Assembly (NCBI RefSeq): GCF_001500315.1
Contig: NZ_LLER01000004.1
Location: 1 to 64,000, forward strand
Length of the DNA: 64,000 nucleotides
Direction of reading: 5' to 3'
From: Staphylococcus auricularis
GTDB taxonomy: Bacteria > Bacillota > Bacilli > Staphylococcales > Staphylococcaceae
Shown piece after piece: positions 21,317 to 30,056 of this stretch. Position 1 is the stretch's first letter. Each line of letters opens with the position of its first letter. Below the pieces are notes generated by a model. It was not told the origin of the DNA, made no database searches, and was given only the letters and a program-made list of their open reading frames with translations. Position numbers and translations under genes: made by a program.

Positions 21317-22189
21317 ACTCAAACTGATAAGAGAGGGAGTAAGCCGAAAGGTGTAGTTTTACACAATGATAAGGGTAGTGCAGGTGCCACAGCTGATGCT
21401 TATCATAAAGGACTTGTCAACGCTTCACAAGAGCGCCTTGAACAAGGTATAGCGCACAGTTACATTAGCGGTAATACTGTATGGCAAGCTTTACCAGAAG
21501 GACGTATCGCATGGCATACAGCAAACTCAAACGGGAACAAAAATTATTATGGCATTGAAATCTGCCAAAGCGTCGGAGCAAGTGATAAAACATTCTTGAA
21601 AAACGAACAAGCAGCTTTTCAAGAGGCAGCACGATTACTTAAAAAATGGGGCTTAAAAGCGAATCGCAATACAGTAAGATTGCATGTTGAATTTACTAAC
21701 ACAAGTTGTCCGCATAGAAGTGCATTGTTGCATACAGGACACGATCCAGAAAAACAAGGCATGTTGTCTAAACAACAACAGAAAAAAATTAAAGACTACT
21801 TTATTAAACAAATTAGAGCTTTCATGGACGGCAAAGTGCCAACAGCAAAAGTTGTTAAAGGGAAATCATCTAGCAATACATCATCGACGATTGCTGGAGC
21901 ATGGAAACGAAATAACTATGGGACTTACTACATGAAAGAAAAAGCGCGTTTTACAAATGGTGATCAGCCTATTATGGTTCGTACACAAGGACCATTCAGA
22001 AGTTGTCCATACGCTTATGATTTTACCCCAGGTGGTTATTGCGATTATGATGAAGTAATGTTGCAAGATGGCCACGTATGGGTTGGCTATAATCATAATA
22101 ATAAACGTTACTATCTTCCTATTCGAACATGGGACGGAGTAGCACCACCAAATCAAGGCGTAGGGCGTTTATGGGGACAAATTAATTAA
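21317..22189 (+). pseudogene. Prophage endolysin remnant (amidase + SH3b), 5' truncated
   Basis: The open frame begins right after a stop at 21314-21316 and has no start codon with a ribosome site. Its first recognisable residues ([12 protein letters not shown]) are already the beginning of the N-acetylmuramoyl-L-alanine amidase (amidase_2) domain. The zinc ligands in VLHND and TSCPHRS are kept. A linker ([14 protein letters not shown]) leads to a C-terminal SH3_5 wall-binding domain ([14 protein letters not shown]...GHVWVGY). Staphylococcal phage endolysins normally carry an N-terminal CHAP domain before this point; it is missing. A TTG at 21596 is internal. Confidence 0.85.
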
Positions 22190-22209
22190 AGTATGTTACA
22201 GTAAAGTTT

Positions 22210-22233
22210 ACCCTAGTTAAAATACTAAGGGTG
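22210..22233 (+). terminator. Weak hairpin after the endolysin remnant
   Basis: CCCTAGT and ACTAAGGG form a short stem after the stop. The tail is not clearly T-rich, so termination is uncertain. Confidence 0.4.
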
Positions 22234-22266
22234 ATTCCCTTTCGTGTGTGTTTTCTATGCGCTTAT

Positions 22267-22308
22267 TTAACATTTAAGGGCAACCTTCGGGTTGCTCTTA
22301 AATGTTAA
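22267..22308 (+). terminator. Long hairpin with TTCG loop
   Basis: AACATTTAAGGGCAACC and GGTTGCTCTTAAATGTT pair over 17 positions (one G-U) around a TTCG tetraloop. This is probably the terminator of the prophage late operon. Confidence 0.75.
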
Positions 22309-22409
22309 TTATTACTTGAATTTTTATCTTATTGTTGCGAAACGATAACGAGAAGTATTAAAATAATACATAAAGATATTTAAGTATATCTAAATTAGGA
22401 GGAAACATT

Positions 22410-22622
22410 ATGCAAAACTTGATGAAAACAGTAGCTAAAGCATATATGATTTCTGGAGATATGAATGGTAATTATGGTAAAAGAAGAAATGCTAAAAGAA
22501 AGCAGAAACTATACATTTATAATGACGTGCATCAAACGGCTAAAGATTGGAACAACACAGGATTAGATATGCAAAATGCGTTAAATATGTATGCAGATGA
22601 AAAGGAACTTAGACATGAATAA
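22410..22622 (+). CDS. Small basic protein of prophage remnant, unknown function
   Basis: A 70-residue ORF behind a good ribosome site (TTAGGAGGAAAC), lysine/arginine rich in the middle (GKRRNAKRKQKLYIYNDV). I do not recognise a family. It lies just past the late-operon terminator of the prophage remnant, and its last codons overlap the next small ORF, suggesting a two-gene unit. No membrane segment or signal peptide is seen. It may be expressed after lysogenic decay or be non-functional. Confidence 0.6.
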   Translation: MQNLMKTVAKAYMISGDMNGNYGKRRNAKRKQKLYIYNDVHQTAKDWNNTGLDMQNALNMYADEKELRHE

Positions 22623-22722
22623 TAATAAAACACCAGATGATGTTGACGTTATAGATAAAAAGTTAGAAGAAACTAACGACCCAATAGAAAGAGAACAAAT
22701 AATTGAAAGAGAAATTTCATAA
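22615..22722 (+). CDS. Very small acidic protein (35 aa), unknown
   Basis: It starts at the ATG overlapping the stop of the preceding ORF and reads MNNNKTPDDVDVIDKKLEE..., ending REIS. It is charged and helical, with no known domain. GGAAC upstream gives only a weak ribosome site. Translational coupling with the upstream ORF is the main support. Confidence 0.4.
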   Translation: MNNNKTPDDVDVIDKKLEETNDPIEREQIIEREIS

Positions 22723-22785
22723 AGTGTGGTATAAGGGTGGTCATTATGACTGCCCTCATTTTATGTGTAAGGGGGTGAAAGCCTC

Positions 22786-22914
22786 ATGCTAGACATAATA
22801 AAAACACTTCTAGAACATCCAGTATTGGCAGTACTGATAATTCCAGAAGTGTTAAAACAACTTAGAAAATGGCACCTCGGTTACCTAGACCGAAAGCCAA
22901 ACAACAAAGATTGA
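22786..22914 (+). CDS. Small membrane-type peptide (42 aa) of prophage remnant
   Basis: Behind AAGGGGGTGAAAGCCTC lies an ORF starting MLDIIKTLLEHPVLAVLIIP, with one hydrophobic stretch of about 14 residues followed by a basic tail (LRKWHLGYLDRKPNN). A GGAGCC/GGGCTCC hairpin ends it. Short hydrophobic peptides with basic tails resemble type I toxin peptides or phage accessory peptides. I cannot assign a function. Confidence 0.5.
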   Translation: MLDIIKTLLEHPVLAVLIIPEVLKQLRKWHLGYLDRKPNNKD

Positions 22915-22924
22915 ATTTATGTTT

Positions 22925-22945
22925 GGAGCCTTAGGGCTCCTCCTT
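22925..22945 (+). terminator. Short hairpin GGAGCC-TTA-GGGCTCC
   Basis: A compact stem directly after the 42-residue ORF. The tail TCCTTACACT is only weakly T-rich. Confidence 0.5.
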
Positions 22946-22985
22946 ACACTTATATATTATAACATTGATTTGGAGGTTTTCAATT

Positions 22986-23096
22986 ATGACAGGACAAATG
23001 TATTTATCATTGTTTATATTAAGCCTACCATTATTACTATTCATAGGAAGAAAAACGCATTTTTATTATTTAGATAAAAAGAATGGGCGTAGATAA
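22986..23096 (+). CDS. Small single-span membrane peptide (36 aa)
   Basis: It follows a strong ribosome site (TTGGAGG). The sequence begins MTGQMYLSLFILSLPLLLFI, one hydrophobic span of about 15 residues, then a basic end (GRKTHFYYLDKKNGRR). It resembles staphylococcal phage-encoded small membrane peptides in architecture only. It is probably part of the same accessory cluster. Confidence 0.5.
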   Translation: MTGQMYLSLFILSLPLLLFIGRKTHFYYLDKKNGRR

Positions 23097-23097
23097 T

Positions 23098-23284
23098 ATG
23101 AGCGATTACAAATTAAAAATAATTGAATTGATCGAAAGCGACATTACAGGATACAAGATTTACAAAGAAACTGGGGGTAGCACAATACGTACTTTCACAA
23201 TTAAGACAGGGTAAGCGTGAAGTTGATAACTTAACTTTAAACACTACTGAAAAGCTATACGAGTATGCATGTAAAGTGTTATAG
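23098..23284 (+). pseudogene. Frameshifted small Cro/XRE-like gene
   Basis: The ATG reads MSDYKLKIIELIESDITGYK and IYKETG, then leaves frame at a run of five Gs (about 23172-23176). Removing one base restores VAQYVLSQLRQGKREVDNL...EKLYEYACKVL, which has the helix-turn-helix look of short phage XRE proteins (about 61 residues). The span is 187 bases, one more than a multiple of three. As it stands the product stops at TIKTG. Either a real inactivating insertion or a homopolymer sequencing error explains it. Confidence 0.7.
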
Positions 23285-23286
23285 TG

Positions 23287-23415
23287 GTGATCTATAATCT
23301 CTACATTAACCACCCAAAATGGGCTGCGGGTATAATTGGTACTTTATCACTAGGTAATATAGTTGCTAGCATGATCAATGCTACAGTTAATAATACAAGA
23401 AGAAAAGATAACTAG
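23287..23415 (+). CDS. Small membrane peptide (42 aa), unknown
   Basis: From the GTG at 23287 (or 23284) the frame reads MIYNLYINHPKWAAGIIGTL, with a hydrophobic glycine-containing span continuing SLGNIVASMI and a basic tail (NNTRRKDN). It directly overlaps the end of the frameshifted XRE-like gene, and a CCGTACC/GGTACGG terminator follows. The ribosome site is weak. This is a plausible phage accessory peptide. Confidence 0.45.
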   Translation: MIYNLYINHPKWAAGIIGTLSLGNIVASMINATVNNTRRKDN

Positions 23416-23419
23416 ATAA

Positions 23420-23447
23420 CCGTACCTTAACTGGTACGGCTATTTTT
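23420..23447 (+). terminator. Terminator of the small-ORF cluster
   Basis: CCGTACC (23420-23426) and GGTACGG (23433-23439) are followed by CTATTTTTAT. Confidence 0.8.
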
Positions 23448-23494
23448 ATACTATAGTCTAGCTAACGATACTGTCTTATCGATACTATATTCTA

Positions 23495-23590
23495 CTAGCC
23501 ACGTTCGTTAAGAGCGTGGTTTTTTGATACCATTTTTGATACCATTTTAGTCAAAAAGCTAAAATTCCAGAAAATTGAAAAGGTATGAAA
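23495..23590 (-). pseudogene. Possible phage integrase C-terminal tail at the attachment end
   Basis: Read on the minus strand, the frame ending in TAG at 23495-23497 gives MVSKMVSKNHALNERG. The doubled MVSK is a type of tail I associate with staphylococcal phage integrases. The catalytic part is absent. If correct, the phage attachment core lies near or right of 23530 and chromosomal DNA begins beyond it. This is recognition from memory, not alignment. Confidence 0.35.
23499..23526. terminator. Hairpin CCACG...CGTGG with T-run
   Basis: CCACG (23499-23503) and CGTGG (23515-23519) are followed by TTTTTTG. This is a typical terminator at the end of prophage sequence. Confidence 0.65.
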
Positions 23591-23846
23591 ACGTATTAAA
23601 TCAACGTTTTTAATTTTGAAAAATCTCAAAAATCGCTCTTCCCAATCGAATAGGTAGGACAAAGGTTATATGTAATTCATCGTGTGTTGTGCCGACTCTA
23701 ATCGTGTTATGATGAAAGATGAATACATAAAAATGTACGTTGTACATACATCAAACAAGGTCATCACTGCACATTATAATAATGCTTTAGCTTTAAATGT
23801 CCTTGTGATAAACTAATATAGATTAAATGAGAGAGGAAGTTCGTGT

Positions 23847-25157
23847 ATGACTAAACCGATAGTGGCCATCGTAGGACGCCCTAATGTTGGTAAATCTACA
23901 ATATTCAACCGTATTGTAGGAGAGAGAATATCTATAGTTGAGGATACACCTGGTGTCACACGTGACAGAATATATTCTAGCGGTGAATGGTTAACTCATG
24001 ATTTTAATATCATCGATACAGGAGGTATAGAAATCAGTGATGCGCCGTTCCAAACACAAATTAGAGCACAAGCTGAAGTGGCCATCGATGAAGCAGATGT
24101 CATCATCTTCATGGTGGATGTAAGAGAAGGCCTTACACAGGGCGATGAATTAATTGCTCAAATTTTATATAAATCTAAAAAACCCGTAGTCCTTGCGGTA
24201 AATAAAGCTGACAATCCTGAAATGCGTCACGATATCTATGACTTTTATGCGCTTGGATTCGGTGATTCGTATCCGATTTCTGGTTCACATGGTTTAGGAT
24301 TAGGTGACTTATTAGATGCCGTCGTCGAACGTTTTAAAGACGTTGAAACCGTTGAATACGAGGAAAGTAAAATCAAACTCTGCGTGATCGGCCGTCCTAA
24401 TGTCGGTAAATCAAGTCTTGTAAATGCGATACTAGGCGAAGACCGGGTAATCGTTTCAAATGTTGCCGGCACAACAAGGGATGCAATCGATACCGAATAT
24501 AGTTACGAAGGACAAGATTATGTACTGATCGACACTGCAGGTATGCGTAAACGCGGTAAAGTTTATGAATCTACTGAGAAATATTCCGTGCTACGCGCTC
24601 AAAAAGCTATAGAGCGTGCGAATGTCGTGCTCATTGTAATCGATGCAGAGGAAGGTATTATCGAACAAGATAAACGTGTGGCAGGGTATGCACACGAAGC
24701 AGGGAAAGCTATCGTGATTGTCGTCAATAAATGGGATACCGTTGAAAAAGAAAACAACACGATGAAAAAATTTAAAGACAAGATTCGTCAACAGTTCCAA
24801 TTTTTAGATTATGCAGAAGTTGCATTCGTCTCTGCGAAAGATCGTTCTAGATTGAGAACTTTATTCCCATATATCGTCGAAGCGAATGACAACCATAAAA
24901 AACGTGTCCAAAGTTCAACACTCAACGAAGTCATTACAGATGCTATTTCAATGAATCCAACACCTACAGACAAAGGTCGCCGTCTGAAAGTATTCTATAC
25001 AACACAAGTAGCGATCGAACCACCTACATTTGTTGTATTTGTCAACGACGAAGAGCTTATGCATTTTTCATATAACCGTTACTTGGAAAACCAAATCAGA
25101 GCTGCATTTGGCTTTGAAGGTACACCAGTACACATTATTCCAAGAAAACGCAATTAA
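23847..25157 (+). CDS. der: Ribosome-associated GTPase Der (EngA)
   Basis: Essential GTPase for 50S subunit maturation, with two tandem G domains and a KH-like C-terminal domain. The first G1 is [12 protein letters not shown] (8-19) with DTPG and NKAD. The second is [12 protein letters not shown] (about 182) with [11 protein letters not shown] and NKWD. The C-terminal domain ends [11 protein letters not shown]. 436 residues is the usual length. The ATG follows GAGAGGAAG. It heads the der-gpsA-hup stretch after the prophage remnant. Confidence 0.97.
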   Translation: MTKPIVAIVGRPNVGKSTIFNRIVGERISIVEDTPGVTRDRIYSSGEWLTHDFNIIDTGGIEISDAPFQTQIRAQAEVAIDEADVIIFMVDVREGLTQGDELIAQILYKSKKPVVLAVNKADNPEMRHDIYDFYALGFGDSYPISGSHGLGLGDLLDAVVERFKDVETVEYEESKIKLCVIGRPNVGKSSLVNAILGEDRVIVSNVAGTTRDAIDTEYSYEGQDYVLIDTAGMRKRGKVYESTEKYSVLRAQKAIERANVVLIVIDAEEGIIEQDKRVAGYAHEAGKAIVIVVNKWDTVEKENNTMKKFKDKIRQQFQFLDYAEVAFVSAKDRSRLRTLFPYIVEANDNHKKRVQSSTLNEVITDAISMNPTPTDKGRRLKVFYTTQVAIEPPTFVVFVNDEELMHFSYNRYLENQIRAAFGFEGTPVHIIPRKRN

Positions 25158-25177
25158 AAGAAAGGGGATTTTAAGGT

Positions 25178-26176
25178 ATGACTAACGTGTCAGTCTTTGG
25201 TATGGGGAGTTTCGGGACAGCTTTAGCGAATGTCTTAGCAGAAAATGGCCATGCAGTGTTAATGTGGGGCAAACGTGAAGATGCGGTTCGCTCCATCAAT
25301 GAAGACCATGTGAATTATAAATATTTAAATCACGCGCAATTAAACGAAACGATTAAGGCTACAACCGATTTAGAAGAAGCCATTCAATTTGCGGATGACT
25401 TTCTCATCGCACTACCTACGAAAGCAATCCGCGAAGTCGTTGCTGATATTAACCGACATTTATCTGAACCTAAATTGTTTATCCATGTAGCAAAAGGCAT
25501 TGAAAATGATACATTCAAACGTGTTTCAGAAATGATCGAGGATTCTATCGATGAAGCAAACAATGGTGGCATCGGTGTCCTCTCTGGTCCAAGTCATGCT
25601 GAAGAAATCGCGATTAAACAACCTACAACGGTAGCAGCATCCTCTAAATCACCAGAAATCAGTCAGCGCATCCAAGATTTATTTATGAATGAATACTTAC
25701 GTGTTTATACGAATGATGATCTGGTCGGTGTGGAACTCGGCGGTGCACTGAAGAATATCATAGCGGTAGCGAGTGGAATTGTAGCCGGTCAGGGATTTGG
25801 TGATAATGCTAAAGCTGCATTGATGACACGTGGTCTAGCTGAAATAAGTCGTTTAGGTGAAAAGCTCGGTGCAGATCCGATGACATTCCTAGGATTAGCG
25901 GGTATAGGTGATCTCATCGTTACATGTACATCTACGCATTCTAGAAACTATACTCTCGGATATAAACTGGGAGAAGGTAAAGATTTAGAAACGGCTTTAT
26001 CTGAAATGAACATGGTGGTAGAAGGTGTATATACGACTAATTCTGTTTATCATTTAGCGGTACAACAAAACGTAGAAATGCCAATTGCGACAGCTTTATA
26101 CGGAGTTTTATTTGAAAATAAATCCGTGCCTGACACGATTCAACAACTGATGGAAAGAGGTAAAAAAGCTGAATAA
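25178..26176 (+). CDS. gpsA: Glycerol-3-phosphate dehydrogenase [NAD(P)+]
   Basis: Reduces dihydroxyacetone phosphate to sn-glycerol 3-phosphate for phospholipid and teichoic acid synthesis. The 332-residue protein has the Rossmann motif [12 protein letters not shown] (5-16), the [10 protein letters not shown] loop, GPSHAEEIA, and the catalytic Lys segment [18 protein letters not shown], followed by [14 protein letters not shown]. The ribosome site is AAAGGGG. It lies 20 bases after der, probably co-transcribed. Confidence 0.96.
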   Translation: MTNVSVFGMGSFGTALANVLAENGHAVLMWGKREDAVRSINEDHVNYKYLNHAQLNETIKATTDLEEAIQFADDFLIALPTKAIREVVADINRHLSEPKLFIHVAKGIENDTFKRVSEMIEDSIDEANNGGIGVLSGPSHAEEIAIKQPTTVAASSKSPEISQRIQDLFMNEYLRVYTNDDLVGVELGGALKNIIAVASGIVAGQGFGDNAKAALMTRGLAEISRLGEKLGADPMTFLGLAGIGDLIVTCTSTHSRNYTLGYKLGEGKDLETALSEMNMVVEGVYTTNSVYHLAVQQNVEMPIATALYGVLFENKSVPDTIQQLMERGKKAE

Positions 26177-26299
26177 AATGTATTATTACATTTTAGCGCA
26201 AAAATAATACATGATTTTAATAAAAATCCTTTTAAATCAACGTTATTTTGCATATAAATCGTTGCGGTGTCAGTAATCCTTGTGTTAAAGTCATACCAT

Positions 26300-26319
26300 A
26301 ATGATATAAAGATATCATT
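26300..26319 (+). promoter_or_regulatory. Inverted repeat AATGATAT-AAAG-ATATCATT before hup
   Basis: Eight-base perfect arms around AAAG, 27 bases before the hup start, overlapping a possible TATAAA -10. It could be an operator or a leader hairpin. Confidence 0.4.
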
Positions 26320-26345
26320 ATCATCCTAGGGGAGGTGAATTTTAA

Positions 26346-26618
26346 ATGAATAAAACAGATTTAATTAATGCTGTAGCAGAACAAGCAGATATTACTAAAA
26401 AAGAAGCAGGTTCAGCTGTTGATGCAGTATTTGAATCAATCGAATCATCACTTTCTAAAGGTGAAAAAGTTCAATTAATCGGTTTCGGTAACTTTGAAGT
26501 GCGCGAACGTGCTGCACGTAAAGGACGTAACCCTCAAACTGGTAAAGAAATTGATATTCCTGCAAGCAAAGTTCCAGCATTCAAAGCTGGTAAAGCCTTG
26601 AAAGATGCAGTTAAATAA
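26346..26618 (+). CDS. hup: DNA-binding protein HU
   Basis: Histone-like dimeric protein that bends and compacts DNA. At 90 residues it matches the family exactly, with [21 protein letters not shown] at the start and the beta-arm segment [23 protein letters not shown] containing the intercalating Pro. The ATG is preceded by GGGGAGGTG. The codon bias is strong (highly expressed). It ends at an AAGCCC/GGGGCTT terminator. Confidence 0.97.
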   Translation: MNKTDLINAVAEQADITKKEAGSAVDAVFESIESSLSKGEKVQLIGFGNFEVRERAARKGRNPQTGKEIDIPASKVPAFKAGKALKDAVK

Positions 26619-26638
26619 TTCTTTACTACTTAAGTAAG

Positions 26639-26668
26639 AAGCCCTTGTTTAAAGGGGCTTTTTTCTTT
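26639..26668 (+). terminator. Terminator of hup
   Basis: AAGCCCTT and AAGGGGCTT pair around TGTTTA, followed by TTTTTTCTTTTT. Confidence 0.88.
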
Positions 26669-26847
26669 TTATACATACATTTCATACATATGCACGCTGA
26701 GTGATAACACGATTAGACGAGGTCACATGTTTTTACATATTTGAGCGTGTTAACTCTTAAACTTCTTCAAAAACAGAATACTAGGCGATTTTAATTTTCA
26801 GCATATAATGTTAATATGTATATTGATACTAACTTGAGGTGGAGAAC

Positions 26848-27393
26848 ATGGAAACGACAATCAATCTATTAGATGAACAAATCAAACAACGTTTATCGGG
26901 GATACATGATTATGAACCGATACATATTAACCATGTATTAAGCGAAGTGTTAGACGCTTATCATATGCCTCAAATAGCGAAATTAGCCTGTTTGACAATT
27001 GATACTGCGATGCGCCACTTAGAAAATGTTGAAATTGATCATACTTCTAAAAAATCTATCCTAGTAGGAGATTTACTCAGCGCACACTTTTATACATTAC
27101 TTGCTCAATTAAATGAACCTACTTATCAACGGAAAATAAGCAGAGCAGTGATAGAAATCAATGAGCTCAAATCTGCAATACATACCAATCGCTTACCTGA
27201 ATCTTCTATGGGTGAAGCAATAATAAAAATCGAAAACAGTTTCCCGTTGATAACGATACAACATTTTTCAGAGATTGAAGACATCAAACAATTAAATTGT
27301 CAGTTGCTTACATATCTAGAAACACATCATCCGCCATATCTTAAAAATTACTCTGAGGCGCAAGTTCGCCAATTTCTAAAGCAAGAATCATGA
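26848..27393 (+). CDS. hepS: Heptaprenyl diphosphate synthase component I
   Basis: Small regulatory subunit that pairs with HepT to make the isoprenoid chain of menaquinone. The 181-residue helical protein has low sequence conservation. Recognition rests on the HEPPP_synt_1-like pattern (KLACLTIDTAMRHLENV, LVGDLLSAHFYTLLAQL) and on position before menG-hepT. I take ATG 26848 behind GAGGTGG; the GTG at 26839 is part of that ribosome site. Confidence 0.85.
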   Translation: METTINLLDEQIKQRLSGIHDYEPIHINHVLSEVLDAYHMPQIAKLACLTIDTAMRHLENVEIDHTSKKSILVGDLLSAHFYTLLAQLNEPTYQRKISRAVIEINELKSAIHTNRLPESSMGEAIIKIENSFPLITIQHFSEIEDIKQLNCQLLTYLETHHPPYLKNYSEAQVRQFLKQES

Positions 27394-27417
27394 TATTAAC
27401 AAAGAAGAGGTAATAAA

Positions 27418-28119
27418 ATGACTCAAAATAATGCTAAAAAAGAACAAGTACATACGGTATTTCAAAATATATCAACACAATATGATCATCTTAATAACAT
27501 CATCAGTTTTGAACAGCATAAGATATGGCGTAAACAAGTGATGAAACAAATGCAAGTTGAACAAGGATCTAAAGCGTTAGATGTATGTTGCGGCACTGCT
27601 GATTGGACCATCTCTCTATCTAAAGCTGTCGGTAGCGAGGGTAAAGTGATCGGTTTAGATTTCAGCGAAAACATGCTTAAAGTAGGCGAAGAAAAAACGA
27701 AAGATATGCCGAACATCGAATTGATACATGGAGATGCGATGAACTTGCCATTCGACGATGATCAATTTGACTACGTTACAATTGGTTTTGGCTTACGTAA
27801 TGTTCCTGATTACGTCGCAACCTTAAAAGAATTGCATCGCGTACTCAAACCAGGTGGCATGGTTGTCTGCTTAGAAAGCAGCCAACCAACAATGCCTGTA
27901 TTTAAACAGTTGTATAAATTCTATTTCAAATTTATCATGCCTATTTTCGGAAAAATTTTCGCTAAATCCAAAAAAGAGTATGAATGGTTACAACAATCTA
28001 CGTTTAATTTTCCAGATAAAGAAACTTTAAAACGCATGTTTAATACAGCTGGATTTAAAAATGTAAAAGTACGTAGCTTCACAGGTGGCGTTGCAGCGAT
28101 GCACCTTGGCTATAAATAA
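27418..28119 (+). CDS. menG: Demethylmenaquinone methyltransferase
   Basis: SAM-dependent C-methyltransferase that completes menaquinone (UbiE/MenG family), 233 residues. Motif I is [15 protein letters not shown] (about 49-63), the acidic loop is GLDFSENML, and the family block is [27 protein letters not shown]. The C-terminal [12 protein letters not shown] matches the MenG signature ending. The ribosome site is AAGAGG. It is the middle gene of hepS-menG-hepT. Confidence 0.95.
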   Translation: MTQNNAKKEQVHTVFQNISTQYDHLNNIISFEQHKIWRKQVMKQMQVEQGSKALDVCCGTADWTISLSKAVGSEGKVIGLDFSENMLKVGEEKTKDMPNIELIHGDAMNLPFDDDQFDYVTIGFGLRNVPDYVATLKELHRVLKPGGMVVCLESSQPTMPVFKQLYKFYFKFIMPIFGKIFAKSKKEYEWLQQSTFNFPDKETLKRMFNTAGFKNVKVRSFTGGVAAMHLGYK

Positions 28120-28148
28120 TTTATAAGAAACTCACAAAGGTGATGACT

Positions 28149-29102
28149 GTGGCAAAGTTAAACTTAAACCAAGAAATTAAAAAAGTAGAAAAAAGACTCA
28201 ATGATATCATCGTGAGCAATGACCCCGTGATAGAAGAGGCTGCACTTGATTTACTAGCGTCAGGTGGAAAGCGTATCCGTCCAGCATTTGTTGTGCTAAG
28301 TAGTCAGTTTGGTGAACATACGACAGAAGATACTTATCGTATTGCGGTAGCACTAGAATTGATACATATGGCTACCTTAGTGCACGACGATGTCATTGAT
28401 AAAAGTGATAAACGACGTGGTAAACCGACGATTGCAAAACAATGGGATCAAGATATTGCGATACTAACAGGTAATTTCTTGTTAGCACTTGCACTAGAAC
28501 ACATTTCAACAGTGAAACACGAGCGCGTTCACCACGTGATATCACATGCAATCCTCGACGTATGTAGGGGCGAGCTATTCCAGTTCCAAGATCAATTTAA
28601 CGCGAATCAAAACGTAGTCAATTACTTACGACGCATCAATCGTAAAACAGCGTTATTGATACAATTATCAACTGAAGTAGGTGCGATTACTGCAGATGCA
28701 GATGATAAAACAGTACATAAGTTGAAACGCATTGGTCATTATATCGGTATGAGTTTCCAGATTATGGATGATATTTTAGATTTCACTAGTACAGAAAAGC
28801 AATTAGGTAAACCTGTAGGTAGTGATTTATTAAACGGTCATATCACTTTGCCAGTCCTATTAGAAATGCGAAACAATTCAGAGTTTAAACAACGAATTCA
28901 ACAACTGAACGCAAATAGTCCGAAAGAAGAATTCCAGCATTGCATCAACATTATTAGAGCATCTTCTGTGATTGAAGAAGCACAACGCGTCAGTGATCAT
29001 TATTTAGCTAAAACACTAGACCTGATTGAATCATTAGGTAATGAAGATGCGAAGAAATTATTCAACAAAATCATCAACAAAATGGCTAAACGTAATAAAT
29101 AA
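28149..29102 (+). CDS. hepT: Heptaprenyl diphosphate synthase component II
   Basis: Catalytic trans-prenyltransferase subunit that elongates farnesyl diphosphate for the menaquinone side chain. The 317-residue protein contains SGGKRIRPAFVVLS, the first Asp-rich motif LVHDDVIDKSDKRRG (about 80) and the second QIMDDILDFTS (about 207). The GTG at 28149 (MAKLNLNQEIKK) fits the AAAGGTG ribosome site and the family start. ATG 28143 and GTG 28140 overlap that site. Confidence 0.94.
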   Translation: MAKLNLNQEIKKVEKRLNDIIVSNDPVIEEAALDLLASGGKRIRPAFVVLSSQFGEHTTEDTYRIAVALELIHMATLVHDDVIDKSDKRRGKPTIAKQWDQDIAILTGNFLLALALEHISTVKHERVHHVISHAILDVCRGELFQFQDQFNANQNVVNYLRRINRKTALLIQLSTEVGAITADADDKTVHKLKRIGHYIGMSFQIMDDILDFTSTEKQLGKPVGSDLLNGHITLPVLLEMRNNSEFKQRIQQLNANSPKEEFQHCINIIRASSVIEEAQRVSDHYLAKTLDLIESLGNEDAKKLFNKIINKMAKRNK

Positions 29103-29245
29103 AGCACCCCAATTGATTGAAAGCGGTTATATTAATTGGTAATATAATAACGTATTCTTTAATTAATACATACGCATTGGAAGCGTTTTTTAAACTGGTT
29201 GTATGAAAAACGTGCTTCCATTCATTCTCAGGAGGTTAACACACG

Positions 29246-29695
29246 ATGGAAAAAACATTTGTTATGATTAAACCAGATGCAGTTCAACGTAATTTAGTAG
29301 GTGAAATCATTTCACGCATTGAACGTAAAGGATTAAAATTAGTAGCTGGTAAATTAATGTCAGTACCTAAATCACTTGCTGAAGAACACTATGCTGAACA
29401 TACTGACAAACCGTTCTATAATGATTTAGTATCATTCATTACTTCAGCACCTGTATTTGCGATGGTCTTAGAAGGTGAAGATGCGGTTAAAGTTGCTAGA
29501 CACATCATTGGTGAAACAAATCCTACAGAAGCAACACCAGGTACAATCCGTGGTGACTTAGGTTTAACTGTAGGACGTAACATCATTCACGGTTCAGATT
29601 CAGTTGAATCAGCTGAAAAAGAAATTAACCTATGGTTCAATGAAGATGAAATTAGTGATTATGAATCTCCACAAGATGCTTGGTTATATGAATAA
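29246..29695 (+). CDS. ndk: Nucleoside diphosphate kinase
   Basis: Transfers gamma-phosphates between nucleoside tri- and diphosphates through a phospho-His intermediate. The standard length is 149 residues. [17 protein letters not shown] opens the protein and the active His lies in [18 protein letters not shown]. The ribosome site CAGGAGG is strong. A near-consensus cre (TTGAAAGCGGTTATA, 29117-29131) lies upstream. In most staphylococci aroC follows directly; here an extra operon intervenes. Confidence 0.97.
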   Translation: MEKTFVMIKPDAVQRNLVGEIISRIERKGLKLVAGKLMSVPKSLAEEHYAEHTDKPFYNDLVSFITSAPVFAMVLEGEDAVKVARHIIGETNPTEATPGTIRGDLGLTVGRNIIHGSDSVESAEKEINLWFNEDEISDYESPQDAWLYE

Positions 29696-29736
29696 AACAA
29701 TACAGCATCTTTTATAAAAGTATATCAATAGCTTAC

Positions 29737-29778
29737 AAAACCGATTGGACAATTCAGTTTGTCCAATCGGTTTTATTT
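29737..29778 (+). terminator. Strong terminator of ndk
   Basis: AAAACCGATTGGACAA and TTGTCCAATCGGTTTT form a 16-bp perfect stem with a short loop and an ATTTTTG tail. Confidence 0.92.
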
Positions 29779-29924
29779 TTGTGTCAACGATTGTTGGATT
29801 ATCATATATTTAATTTTATAAATGAAATCGATATCCATTTTTTACAATTCTTTATACTAAAACACATAGCATATTATATTTATAGGGATGTGCTAAATAT
29901 GTTTATAGATTATTCAAAAAACTA

Positions 29925-29953
29925 TTGTAAACGTTTACAAATGATAATATAAT
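29925..29953 (+). promoter_or_regulatory. cre site overlapping a TTGTAA-17-TATAAT promoter
   Basis: TTGTAAACGTTTACAA (29925-29940) is a perfect palindrome and matches the CcpA cre consensus WTGNAARCGNWWWCA at all 15 positions. Its first six bases serve as the -35 of a promoter with a 17-base spacer and -10 TATAAT (29948-29953). CcpA binding would block polymerase, so the operon starting at 30057 is probably carbon-catabolite repressed. Confidence 0.75.
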
Positions 29954-30056
29954 AATTTTAACTACTAGTGTTTTAAACGCTTCATACTTTTAAATATTTT
30001 TATAAGACGAGGCATGAGCACTATTAGTGTACATCGCATTTTAAAAGAGGTGAGAT

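Noticed and set aside
23113-23313. 66-residue minus-strand ORF opposite the frameshifted XRE-like gene
   Set aside because: It has no ribosome site and lies antisense to a better-supported gene fragment.
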